A stretch of DNA of 64,000 bases, from the NCBI RefSeq assembly GCF_001428005.1, contig NZ_LMSB01000004.1, positions 10,046-74,045 on the forward strand, in the 5' to 3' direction. The DNA is from Arthrobacter sp. Soil736. Its GTDB lineage: Bacteria; Actinomycetota; Actinomycetes; Actinomycetales; Micrococcaceae. The notes under the pieces were generated by a model. The model had not been told where the DNA came from, did no database searches, and saw nothing but the letters and a program-made list of their open reading frames with translations. The translations under genes and the position numbers were made by a program. Below are positions 10,864 through 19,130 of the stretch, in pieces (the stretch's first letter is position 1; each line of letters starts with the position of its first letter).

Positions 10864-12204
10864 TTAGGCGTCCCGCAGCGGCAGGTGCGCGCGGTCCTTG
10901 ACGGTGCTGACGGCCGCCAGGGTGCCCAGGGCGGTGATGACGGCGTAGAAGGCCGGCATGTAGATGTTGCCGGTGGACGAGATCAGCCAGGTCATCAGCA
11001 GCGGCGCGGTGCCTCCGAAGAGGGCCGAAGAGATGTTGTAGCCCAGTCCGTAGGCGGAGTACCGCACCCGGGTGGGGAAGAGTTCCACGATCAGGATGTG
11101 GATCACTGCGGTGTGGCCGGCGAACACGACGGCCATGATGCAGGCGCCGAGGATGGCCAGTGCCATCTGGCCGGTGGCGATCAGGGCGTAGGCAGGAATG
11201 CCGAGGATGGCCATGGCGATTGCCGAGCCGGCGATGACCTTCTTGCGACCGATGCGGTCAGAAAGGGCCCCCATGAACGGGATGGCGATGCAGATGACCA
11301 CCAGGCTGCAGGCGGTGACGAGGAGTGCCTCACCGATGGTGAAGTTGAGCTGCTTGCCCTTGAGGAACGTCGGCATGTAGGAGAAGAGGACGTAGTAGCC
11401 GGAGCCGTTCATCAGCGGGATGAACAGGGCCAGGACCATGGCGCGGCGGTGTTCGGCGGACTTGAAGGCTTCCTTGAGGGGGTTCTTGGACAGGCCGCCC
11501 TCTTCCTTCAGCTTCACGAAGTTGGGGGTGTCCGCGATGGCCTTGCGGATGTACCAGCCGATGACGCCCATGGGAATGGCGACGAGGAAAGGAATGCGCC
11601 ACGCGAAGGCACCGAAACCGCCGCCGTCGATCGCTGCTGCGGTGAGCCACGGGGACATCGAGAACGCCACGAGGGTGCCGGTGAGGAGAGCCGCGAAGGA
11701 GGCGATCTGAGCGTAGGAGGTGATGATGCCGCGCTTGCCTTCCGGGGCGTGCTCAGCGAGGAAGGTCATTGCACCGGCGGCCTCGCCGCCAACGGAGAAG
11801 CCCTGCAGCATCCGCAACAGCACGAGCAGCACGGGCGCTGCGATGCCGATGGCCGAGTAGGCGGGAAGGAGTCCGATGCCGGCGGTAGCGACGCTGATCA
11901 GCAGGATGACGAAGACCAGTAGTTTCTGGCGCCCGATCCGGTCTCCCAGCACACCGCAGACCACCGCGCCGAGGGGGCGGACGAAGAAGGACACGGCGTA
12001 GCCGGCGAAGACGAACAGCAGGGCGTTGTCCGGGTTGCCGGGTGCCAGGAAGACTAGGGCAAGAGTTCCAGCCATGAAGGCGAAGATGCCGTTGTCGTAG
12101 AGTTCCACGAAAATGCCGACGCAGCCGGCGGTAACGACTTTGCGGGTCTGCCTACTGGTGAGCCGCTCTTTGTGCGGCTGGGCCGCGTGCGTAGAAGTTG
12201 ACAT
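10864..12204 (-). CDS. MFS transporter, metabolite:H+ symporter (MHS) type
   Basis: A 446-residue inner-membrane protein with about 12 hydrophobic segments. The conserved GDRIGRQK and RMLQGFSVGGE loops are typical of the proline/betaine/2-oxoglutarate (MHS) family. It directly follows pxpC on the same strand, so import of 5-oxoproline or a related acid is a reasonable inference. ATG at 12204 has AAGGA at good spacing; an upstream start at 12234 is less likely. Confidence 0.9.
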   Translation of the reverse strand: MSTSTHAAQPHKERLTSRQTRKVVTAGCVGIFVELYDNGIFAFMAGTLALVFLAPGNPDNALLFVFAGYAVSFFVRPLGAVVCGVLGDRIGRQKLLVFVILLISVATAGIGLLPAYSAIGIAAPVLLVLLRMLQGFSVGGEAAGAMTFLAEHAPEGKRGIITSYAQIASFAALLTGTLVAFSMSPWLTAAAIDGGGFGAFAWRIPFLVAIPMGVIGWYIRKAIADTPNFVKLKEEGGLSKNPLKEAFKSAEHRRAMVLALFIPLMNGSGYYVLFSYMPTFLKGKQLNFTIGEALLVTACSLVVICIAIPFMGALSDRIGRKKVIAGSAIAMAILGIPAYALIATGQMALAILGACIMAVVFAGHTAVIHILIVELFPTRVRYSAYGLGYNISSALFGGTAPLLMTWLISSTGNIYMPAFYAVITALGTLAAVSTVKDRAHLPLRDA

Positions 12205-12259
12205 GGCTTTCCTTACTAAGGGGGATGGTAACAAGGCTTTGACTCTGGTGCTAGGGCGG

Positions 12260-13273
12260 TTAGGTTCCGGCCGCCGGTGCCAGCTTTGACCAGCCGGGCT
12301 GGTTGCCGATGCCGAGGAGCGAGAAGACTGTGGCGACTGTGGAACGGAGGTTCTCCAGTTCCCGCAAGGCCGCCCGGTATTTCGCTGTAGCGTCGGGGAC
12401 GGTGGTCTTGCGGAAGGTTATGGTGTGGCCCGGCCGGGCCTGGGCGAGCACGTCCAGGGAGCGGCTGGTGACCACGGCGAGGACGGGGTAGCCCGCGGTG
12501 ACTCCGCGGCCCCGGTGCAGCACCAGGAGTTCCTCCCGGGACGGCACTTCGATGGCTCCCACGGGAACGCCGCGGGACAGCACTTCGGCTGTGGACTGGC
12601 GTTCGGGAAGGGCGCCGCCGAGGCGCAGGCCGATGTGGTTGCTCCGGGCACTGACGGTGTATTCGGTGTTGAAGAGCAGTTCGGCTGTGTCGCCGAATTC
12701 GTCCACGTCGGGGCCGTCCGTGACATCTACGACTGCCTGGCTGCTGAATTCCGGCCGGGTCAGCCCCAGCCGGAACAGCGGCAGGTCGTAGTACGGCTGA
12801 CGTATCGGCGCGACGCTTTGTGAGGTCCGGAGTTCGGTGCCCTCCGAAAGCCGCAGGCCGAATCCGATGACCGTGTCAGGGGCGCAGCTGCCCAGCAGCG
12901 TGGGCGCTTCCACCGAGCCGTGGACTGCAAGGTAGGCCCGGAGCCCTCCGGTGATGCGGCGCACCGCCACCGTTTCCCCGGCACGGACGGACACCGGTTC
13001 CCATTGCGGGCATTCGCGCCCGCCGACGGTGAGCGTCAGGGGTGCGCCGGTGACGGCGATGAGGATGTCGCTGGTGGCGCGCATCCGGAAGTCCAGGGCG
13101 GTTATTTCCAGCAGCGGCGCGTTGTCCGCGTTGGCGGTGAGGATATTGGCCGCACGTGCGGAGAACTGGTCCAGCGCGCCGTTCACGGGCAGCCCGAACC
13201 GGGGTCCCCGGAAGCGTCCCAGGTCGGTGACGACCGAGTTGCCGGGCTGCTGGATGATCAATGAGCCGGTCAT
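12260..13273 (-). CDS. pxpC: 5-oxoprolinase subunit C (biotin-dependent carboxyltransferase-like)
   Basis: 337 residues, matching the PxpC/KipA/AHS2 family: early QQPGNSVVTDLGR, GLPVNGALDQFS, and a later SNHIGLRLGG segment. With PxpA and PxpB it hydrolyses 5-oxo-L-proline to glutamate with ATP. The ATG overlaps the pxpB stop by four bases (ATGA), showing coupling. The order pxpA-pxpB-pxpC-transporter on one strand is a standard arrangement. Confidence 0.93.
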   Translation of the reverse strand: MTGSLIIQQPGNSVVTDLGRFRGPRFGLPVNGALDQFSARAANILTANADNAPLLEITALDFRMRATSDILIAVTGAPLTLTVGGRECPQWEPVSVRAGETVAVRRITGGLRAYLAVHGSVEAPTLLGSCAPDTVIGFGLRLSEGTELRTSQSVAPIRQPYYDLPLFRLGLTRPEFSSQAVVDVTDGPDVDEFGDTAELLFNTEYTVSARSNHIGLRLGGALPERQSTAEVLSRGVPVGAIEVPSREELLVLHRGRGVTAGYPVLAVVTSRSLDVLAQARPGHTITFRKTTVPDATAKYRAALRELENLRSTVATVFSLLGIGNQPGWSKLAPAAGT

Positions 13274-13995
13274 CGTGCCGCCTCCAGTTTCCGGCCGGCG
13301 TAGTTCGCGAACTCTTCGGGCCGGATCTGGTGGAACCGCAGGAGGTCGCCGGGGACGTAGGGAACGAGCGGCTCGCTGGCGGCGTCGAGAACGGTCAGGG
13401 GTGTCTGGCCGATGACGCACCATCCACCGGGTGCCACGGCCGGGGCAATGACTGCCTGCCGGCCCGCGACGGCCACGGCACCTGCCGGAACGGACAGCCG
13501 GGGGTCCTTCAGCCGCGGAACGGGGAGGGGAAAGTCGGGGCCGTCCATCATGGGCGAGCCGGCCGGGGCGCCGAGGCAGCGGATGACGTATGACTTGGCG
13601 GTGTGGAGCTCGATGATCTCCTGGACGGACAGCTGCTCGTGTTCGGCAACGCGCTCAAGGTCGGGGCCGTATTCGCCGCCGTAAACAACCGGGACACTGA
13701 ACTCCCGTGGCTTCCGTGCGGGTGCACCCACGAAGTCGAGCTGGCGCAGGCCGAGGAGGACGAAGGCGCGGACCTGGCGTGCCGAGGTGACCCCGGGGTC
13801 GAATTCGACGAGCAGTGAATCGTACGTCGGGACGGACCCGTGTACGCCGTCGGCTCCTGCGGCCTCAAGCCATTCGGCGAGGGAATGCACGGTGGACCAG
13901 TTGGCCTCGCTGTCCGGGGAAGAAGCGACGACCCGCAGGGCGGCGTCCCCGGACTCGAAAATGTCCACCGGAGTTGGGGTTGGTGTGGCGGCCAT
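13270..13995 (-). CDS. pxpB: 5-oxoprolinase subunit B (KipI/AHS1 family)
   Basis: A 241-residue allophanate-hydrolase-subunit-1-type protein. The signature stretch FSVPVVYGGEYGPDLE lies near the middle, followed by YVIRCLGAPAGSPMM and GGWCVIGQTPL, all typical of PxpB. It partners PxpC in the ATP-dependent 5-oxoproline hydrolase. It starts one base after the pxpA stop. Confidence 0.93.
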   Translation of the reverse strand: MAATPTPTPVDIFESGDAALRVVASSPDSEANWSTVHSLAEWLEAAGADGVHGSVPTYDSLLVEFDPGVTSARQVRAFVLLGLRQLDFVGAPARKPREFSVPVVYGGEYGPDLERVAEHEQLSVQEIIELHTAKSYVIRCLGAPAGSPMMDGPDFPLPVPRLKDPRLSVPAGAVAVAGRQAVIAPAVAPGGWCVIGQTPLTVLDAASEPLVPYVPGDLLRFHQIRPEEFANYAGRKLEAAR

Positions 13996-13996
13996 G

Positions 13997-14785
13997 TCAG
14001 GCGACCTTTGCCTTGGCGGCCAGAACCTGGGCCAGCGGGGCGATGGTCACTCCGGCGCTCTCCAGTTCGGCGCGGACCTGCCGGGCCAGCTGAACGGCGC
14101 CGGGGGTGTCTCCGTGCAGGAGGACCGTGTCCGCGACAATCGCCAGGTCGGTGCCGGCAACTGTTTCGATGAGGCCTTCGCACACCATCCGGACGGTGCG
14201 GTCCACGATTACTGAAGGATCGTGGATGACGGCGCCGGGGCGGCTGCGCGGCACCAGGGTGCCGTCCGCCTCGTAGGCGCGGTCTGCGATGCCCACGATG
14301 GCGACCGGGAGCTGCCGTGCGGCGGCCGCCGAGGCCAGCTCGCCGTCCTGGGCCAGGACAATCAGGTCCGGGTTGACGCGGGCGGCGGCGTCGGCCACGG
14401 CCGCGGCGTAGTCGGCGCGGGTGGCAACGAGGTTCCCCAGGCGGCCGTGCGGTGCAATGTGGGCCACGCTGGCTCCGTAATAGGCGGCGAAGGCGGTCAG
14501 TGCGCCGAACTGGTAGAGGACGTCGTTGCGGACCTCATCGGCCGTCAGGTCCATGGCGCGGCGGCCGAAGCCGCGGAGGTCCGGGAAGCTCGGGTGTGCC
14601 CCGATGCTGACGCCGCGCCGGACGCATTCGGCGACTGTCGCGTTCATGATGTCCGGGTCTCCCGCGTGGAAACCGCAGGCGATGTTGGCGCTGGAAACAA
14701 CCTCGAGCAGGGCCGCGTCGTCGCCCATCGAGTAGGCGCCGAAGCCTTCTCCGAGATCTGCCACGAGATCAACTGAGGGTCCCAT
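13997..14785 (-). CDS. pxpA: 5-oxoprolinase subunit A (LamB/YcsF family)
   Basis: A 262-residue LamB/YcsF protein. Family landmarks: N-terminal VDLVADLGEGFGAYSMGDD, the NIACGFHAGDP block, GAHPSFPDLRGFGRR, and LLHGDTPGAVQLA near the end. It catalyses 5-oxoproline hydrolysis together with PxpBC. First gene of the minus-strand oxoproline unit, divergent from the LysR gene. Confidence 0.94.
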   Translation of the reverse strand: MGPSVDLVADLGEGFGAYSMGDDAALLEVVSSANIACGFHAGDPDIMNATVAECVRRGVSIGAHPSFPDLRGFGRRAMDLTADEVRNDVLYQFGALTAFAAYYGASVAHIAPHGRLGNLVATRADYAAAVADAAARVNPDLIVLAQDGELASAAAARQLPVAIVGIADRAYEADGTLVPRSRPGAVIHDPSVIVDRTVRMVCEGLIETVAGTDLAIVADTVLLHGDTPGAVQLARQVRAELESAGVTIAPLAQVLAAKAKVA

Positions 14786-15414
14786 TTGAGCCTTCCTGGG
14801 GTGTTAGCTGCAACGTTGCCCCGTGGGGCTCGGTGGTCAACTGCTGGTGGTGAAGTGAGTGTCGCGAACCGGCCCGGTATGGGGCCTCTGGTCCGGCGGC
14901 CCGGGCTGCCGGGCTTCTGTCAAAAAGTCTGGCACTGCGAATTGGCTCACACAAAGACGTAATCCATGTCACGGGATAGGTGCCGGTTATGACGGGTCTG
15001 CGGCCGCCCCGCCGGCGGTGCTGCCCGCGGCACAATGAGGCTGAGTCCAAAGGGCGGGCCACAGTGGTGGGCGTGCCCTCGATTACTGCACTCATTTGTC
15101 ACCTCTTTCTCAAAAGTGGATTCCGCTCCGGTGTCGCGGGTTCGCGAATGCATTCAAGCTATGGAGTGAATATTTCGAAAATGTAAAAGACGGCGTCCCT
15201 TTCGGTAAACACCATTTCCATGCGAAATGCGTCTGACGTCATCGGGAAATTGCATGTCACCAGAGGAGATAGAATGTACGATTAGTGAAATAGCGTTCTG
15301 GGTTCAACCTAGTGTCAGCGATGTGGATCACACAAAGACCTATTGCGTATCCCTCCACAGCATCCGGTTATGACCGTCTCTGGGTTCAGGACGCCGCAGA
15401 GAGAGAAGGCGGCT
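14786..15414. other. 629-base intergenic region between pxpA and the LysR gene
   Basis: No convincing gene is present. It becomes AT-richer between about 15130 and 15300, in contrast to its surroundings. It contains a two-part direct repeat (14948-14993 and 15329-15374) and presumably both divergent promoters, but I could not fix -35/-10 pairs with confidence. Confidence 0.6.
14948..15374 (+). repeat. Two-part direct repeat, putative LysR binding region
   Basis: CACACAAAGAC followed after exactly 24 bases by CCGGTTATGAC occurs twice, at 14948-14993 and 15329-15374. The 24-base middles differ, so only the half-sites are conserved. The second copy ends about 40 bases before the LysR start codon. 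The spacing conservation suggests a protein-binding site. Confidence 0.65.
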
Positions 15415-16335
15415 ATGGATACACGGAAGCTTGCGTACTTCGTGCAGATCGTGGATTCGGGAAGCATCACCAAGGCGGCGGCAGCGCTGCATGTGGCCCA
15501 GCCGGCCCTGAGCCAGCAGGTTTCGGCACTGGAAAGCGACCTCAAGCAGCGCCTGCTGATCCGCAGCAAGCAGGGCGTGCAGCCCACGGCGGCCGGGCAC
15601 ACCCTTTACCGGCATGCCCAGTCGATCCTGCGCCTCGTTGCGCAGGCGCGGCTGGACGTTTCCCAGTCCGGGGCCGCCCCGTCCGGACGGGTGTCCATTG
15701 CCATTGCGCCGTACAGCATGGCGTCGAGCCTGACGCCCCAAATCATCAGCGAAGTGGGCCGCCGGTACCCGGACATTGTCCTGCACGTCACGGAAATCTA
15801 TGGCGGCGTCCTGAGTGAAGCGATCAAGAACGGGCGGCTGGACATGGCCCTCATCTACGAGCCCGGTCCCATCCGCGGCGTCCAGTTCACCACCATGATC
15901 GTCGAAGACCTGCACCTGATCGTCAACGCCGAAACATCAGGCGTCGCACCCGGGAGTGGCGAGATCTCGCTGGAGGACGCCGCCCGCTTCGGGCTCTTCC
16001 TGCCCGAGAAGATCCACACCCTCCGCCAGGTGGTCGAAGCCGGCTTCGACAGCAAAGGGCTCAAACTCCAGCTGGTGGGCGAGGTGGAGTCGGTTCCGTC
16101 CCTGGCCCGGCTCCTGCGGGCCGACCTGGGGGCCACGATCATGCCCAAGTCAGCCGCGGACGCACTCTTCCACGAGGAAGACTTCCAGGTCCTGCGGATC
16201 GTGGACCCCGCGCTGCAGTGCAAGATCGCGCTGTGCACCCCTGACCATGATCCCCTTTCCGAGGCGGCATCGGCGGTGCTCCTCGTGCTCAAGGAAATGC
16301 TTCAGGAAATGCTCAGCAATAAATACGCGAGGTAG
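15415..16335 (+). CDS. LysR-family transcriptional regulator
   Basis: A 306-residue LTTR. The winged HTH is clear at the N-terminus (DSGSITKAAAALHVAQPALS), followed by a substrate-binding domain similar to Nac/Cbl-type regulators. ATG at 15415 with GAAGG upstream gives the canonical MDTRKLAYFVQI start; an upstream frame from 15343 is open but lacks homology-like sequence. Divergent orientation to pxpABC suggests it controls oxoproline use, which is an inference. Confidence 0.9.
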   Translation: MDTRKLAYFVQIVDSGSITKAAAALHVAQPALSQQVSALESDLKQRLLIRSKQGVQPTAAGHTLYRHAQSILRLVAQARLDVSQSGAAPSGRVSIAIAPYSMASSLTPQIISEVGRRYPDIVLHVTEIYGGVLSEAIKNGRLDMALIYEPGPIRGVQFTTMIVEDLHLIVNAETSGVAPGSGEISLEDAARFGLFLPEKIHTLRQVVEAGFDSKGLKLQLVGEVESVPSLARLLRADLGATIMPKSAADALFHEEDFQVLRIVDPALQCKIALCTPDHDPLSEAASAVLLVLKEMLQEMLSNKYAR

Positions 16336-16467
16336 CCGACTCATAGCATCAGCTTATTAGGGCATGCATCATTGGTCTTAGTGGAAAGGCGCTCCGGATT
16401 CTAATATTGGTGGCAAGCCGAGAAATTGCGGCAAACATTTCTGCAACCAATCAACGGGGAGCCTGCT

Positions 16468-16701
16468 ATGAAAAGGATCAGCACCACCAGGAGAACTTCC
16501 GGCGCAAACCTGGGATTAATGGCTAAAACCGGTTCACATTGCCCGGCTAATGGGTTCTGGCGCCCTGAGGACCGCTCCGGCAATCCGGTTTTCGTGTTCG
16601 AAGGCAGCATCATGCCGGTCAGCGGCAGTGGATCGACGGTCTGGTATTTGGAGGATGCTGTCCTTGGTGCCCCGGCCTATCTGGTGCCTCACCGCGCTTG
16701 A
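16468..16701 (+). CDS. Small conserved-looking protein (CPxxGxW type)
   Basis: A 77-residue product with GGGGAG six bases before its ATG. The core TGSHCPANGFWRPED, then VFEGSIMPVSG and a following tryptophan, resembles small YjzC-like proteins with a CPxxGxW pattern and a GxxMP turn. No signal peptide. Function unknown; the Cys might bind metal or be redox-active. Confidence 0.6.
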   Translation: MKRISTTRRTSGANLGLMAKTGSHCPANGFWRPEDRSGNPVFVFEGSIMPVSGSGSTVWYLEDAVLGAPAYLVPHRA

Positions 16702-16715
16702 CCGGCCCTACCCCT

Positions 16716-16932
16716 CCGGCCGCCCAACTGGGTGGCAGCTCAGGGCGTTCTCACGGCTGGGAACGCAGCGAGCTGCTACCTACTTTCCACTCCCCCATGG
16801 GGATGAAACACCATACGACGACGGTGCTGCCGCGGCTTGTGTTTTCTGCCCGGCTGTTCCCGGGGTCCGGTCGCCCAACCGGGTGGCAGCGCAGGCCATT
16901 CCACGGCTGAGAACGCCGTGACCTGCTACCTA
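16716..16932. repeat. Two diverged, foldable repeats of about 66 bases
   Basis: Copy 1 (16716-16782) and copy 2 (16867-16932) share CCGnCGCCCAACnGGGTGGCAG at the start and CTGCTACCTA at the end. In copy 1 GGTGGCAGCT pairs fully with AGCTGCTACC (one G-U), enclosing GCGTTC/GAACGC. Copy 2 keeps the outer stem but forms a different inner hairpin (CACGGC/GCCGTG). Conserved outer stems with changing inner sequence suggest a structured RNA or a palindromic mobile repeat. Nothing else in 16702-17031 looks coding. Confidence 0.65.
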
Positions 16933-17031
16933 GTTTCGTTCTCGGGTGGATCCAAGAAAACTTTCAGATCCCGCCCACATCTGATGCACGATCGACCCCT
17001 TAATGTCGGTGCCCCTTGGCAGACTGTGTTC

Positions 17032-18198
17032 ATGGAAGGCATCGGAAGTTTAGCGCTGAAAGGCGCGGCGCCGCATGGCGACGTCCTGCACGCTGCCGTG
17101 TTTCCCGAGGCCGGTCCGTCATGCGTTGGTTTTCCTTTTATCGCGTTTCCCGAGGACGAGTTCGCGGATCGAGCTCTTCCATTCGACGGGTTCGCGGACG
17201 ACGGGTTTCCCTTTGACGACGACCTCGACGCAGCGTATCCGGCATCTTTTCCGGAGGCCCCCTTTCCCGAAGCCCTGTTTGCCGACGTCCTGTTCGCGGA
17301 CGCCTCTAGCGCCGACGCCACTGCCTCCGGCGCTGATACACCTCGGCTGAGTGTCGGGGACCGGTTCGGGGCGGCTGCTGTCCTTTTGAGGGCAGACCTC
17401 ACCGCCGACGGCGCCGGGCTGATCGACCAGATGCAGGCGTGGGAGAAGCTCAAGTGCATGATTGCCGGGCAACAGGCGCGGGCGGCCGTGGCCTTCGAGA
17501 TCCGGCACAGCGAGGAACAAGCGGAACTCGGAGCGCAGACAGATCTCGGGCAGGCCAGCCGTAGCTCTCTGTCGGCTGAGGATCTCGGCAAGAAACGCCC
17601 CAGGGAACACGGCACGGGCGCGGCCGAGCAGATCGCGCTGGCCCGGGGCGAGTCCCCGCACCGCGGCGGCCGGCTCCTCGGCATGTCGAAGGCACTGGTC
17701 ACCGAGATGCCCCACACCCTGGCGTGTCTGGACACCGGCCAGCTGAACGAAGAGCGCGCCATGTATGTCGTGAAAGAAACAGCATGCCTGACGGTGGCCG
17801 ACCGCTCCGCGGTGGACGAGGAGCTCGCCGCCGACACAGGAACCTTCAGCGGCGCCGGCACGCGGACCGTCATCGCCGCAGTGAGGGCCGCCGCCACCCG
17901 GAGAGACTCACGCTCCGTCGCCCAGCGCGCCAGCCACGCCGCGTCGGAGCGGACGGTGAGTCTGCGCCCCGCCCCGGACTGCATGACCTACCTGACGGCC
18001 TTGCTGCCCGCCCACCAGGGCGTCGCGGTGCACGCGGCCCTGACCCGGCACGCCGACACCCTCACCGCCGCCGGGGACCAGCGCAGCCGTGGGCAGATCA
18101 AGGCCGACACCCTCGTCGAATTGATCACCGGCACCCCCGGCGGAATCACAGGCACCGCCGCTACCCGGATCCAGTCTGCCCGGTACGGGGTTGAGTGA
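17032..18198 (+). CDS. DUF222-domain protein lacking its HNH nuclease domain
   Basis: A 388-residue product. Residues about 115-385 fit the DUF222 region common in actinobacterial HNH endonucleases (LIDQMQAWEKLKCMIAG, ending at ADTLVELITGTPGG). The usual C-terminal HNH domain is absent: the frame stops at GVE shortly after DUF222. Residues 25-105 are a low-complexity Phe/Asp/Pro/Ala tract with repeating FPEA and FADx units, unusual for the family. Start assigned from MEGIGSL; no good ribosome site seen. Probably a truncated relic. Confidence 0.65.
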   Translation: MEGIGSLALKGAAPHGDVLHAAVFPEAGPSCVGFPFIAFPEDEFADRALPFDGFADDGFPFDDDLDAAYPASFPEAPFPEALFADVLFADASSADATASGADTPRLSVGDRFGAAAVLLRADLTADGAGLIDQMQAWEKLKCMIAGQQARAAVAFEIRHSEEQAELGAQTDLGQASRSSLSAEDLGKKRPREHGTGAAEQIALARGESPHRGGRLLGMSKALVTEMPHTLACLDTGQLNEERAMYVVKETACLTVADRSAVDEELAADTGTFSGAGTRTVIAAVRAAATRRDSRSVAQRASHAASERTVSLRPAPDCMTYLTALLPAHQGVAVHAALTRHADTLTAAGDQRSRGQIKADTLVELITGTPGGITGTAATRIQSARYGVE

Positions 18199-18352
18199 AC
18201 TCAACCAGCCCGGAGCCGGCATCCCCGAAACACGCAAGTCCGAACCGACCGGCCCGTCCCCTTAGGGCGAATTAAAGGGAGAGGGCGGCGCCGGGCATGC
18301 CGCGGTCGCGGGAACTGAAGGCCGGGGAGCAAAAAGCACGGCAGCATAAGTA

Positions 18353-18391
18353 CGCCTCAGGCGGGACAGTAGTACTGCCCCGCCCGAGGCG
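18353..18391. terminator. Bidirectional terminator-like hairpin
   Basis: CGCCTCAGGCGGGACAGT and a nearly complementary arm (two mismatches) surround an AGT loop. It lies between the convergent DUF222 and RraA-family genes, the right place for a shared terminator. Confidence 0.6.
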
Positions 18392-18426
18392 ATGCCGGCG
18401 CTTGTAGTCGCTAGACCGCTACCTGA

Positions 18427-19104
18427 CTATGCCTGTTCGACGAGCAGGCCCTTGGCCTTCAGAACCTCGGTGAGGTTGCACAGCTCGATGGTGGTTCCAC
18501 CGGCCTGGTAGAGGCGGATGAGCTCGCGCTCGGCGTCGTCCCGTTCCTGCGAGAGGCGGATGACTTCCTCGATCTCGTCCTTCCGGACCACCACAACGCC
18601 GTCTGCGTCGCCGCGGAGGACGTCGCCGGGATAGATGATTTCGTCCCCGAAGACCACCGGGTGGTTGATGGGGCCGATGGTCTCCTTGACGGTGCCCTTG
18701 ATGGAGACGCTTCCAGAGAAGACGGGCAGCCCCAGCTCGATGAGGTCCTGGGTGTCGCGGACGCCCGAGTCGGTCACCAGGCCGGCGAGGCCCTTGGCCT
18801 TCATCGCGTTGCCGAGGACGTCGCCGAACGTTCCGGCTTCCTCGTACTCCCCCGCCGCTGCCAGGACGACGTCGCCGGCCTCCGCGTAGTGAATGGCGAC
18901 CTGCAGCATGAGGTTGTCCCTGGGGGCGCAGCGGACAGTGACGGCGGGGCCGCAGAAGGACATGCTCCTGTCGATGGGCTTGATCCTGGAGCTGAGGGCG
19001 CCCTTGCGTCCCTGTGCCTCGTGGATGGTGGCGGACGAGAACTTCGCGAGGCGGCTTACGGCGTCGGCGTCGGGTCGTTCGATGTTGGTCTTGACGTGAA
19101 TCAC
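18427..19104 (-). CDS. RraA-family 4-hydroxy-4-methyl-2-oxoglutarate/oxaloacetate aldolase
   Basis: 225 residues, the normal length for class II HMG/CHA aldolases of the RraA fold, which cleave 4-hydroxy-4-carboxy-2-oxoacids to pyruvate and often decarboxylate oxaloacetate. The stretch GLVTDSGVRDTQDL carries the substrate-binding Arg and metal-linked Asp, with GDxxxxD elements in YPGDVLRGDADGVVVV. GTG at 19104 gives VIHVKTNIERP with GGA upstream. It lies 26 bases after the aminotransferase gene, so the two likely act in one pathway producing and using 2-oxoacids. Confidence 0.85.
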   Translation of the reverse strand: MIHVKTNIERPDADAVSRLAKFSSATIHEAQGRKGALSSRIKPIDRSMSFCGPAVTVRCAPRDNLMLQVAIHYAEAGDVVLAAAGEYEEAGTFGDVLGNAMKAKGLAGLVTDSGVRDTQDLIELGLPVFSGSVSIKGTVKETIGPINHPVVFGDEIIYPGDVLRGDADGVVVVRKDEIEEVIRLSQERDDAERELIRLYQAGGTTIELCNLTEVLKAKGLLVEQA

Positions 19105-19130
19105 GGCGTTTTTCCTTCGGTGGGTGCGGA

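Noticed and set aside
10786..11922. 378-codon plus-strand frame over the MHS transporter
   Set aside because: Gly/Asp/His-rich shadow of a membrane protein gene.
14769..15153. Two small minus-strand frames upstream of pxpA
   Set aside because: No ribosome site, no protein-like composition; the region is better explained as regulatory.
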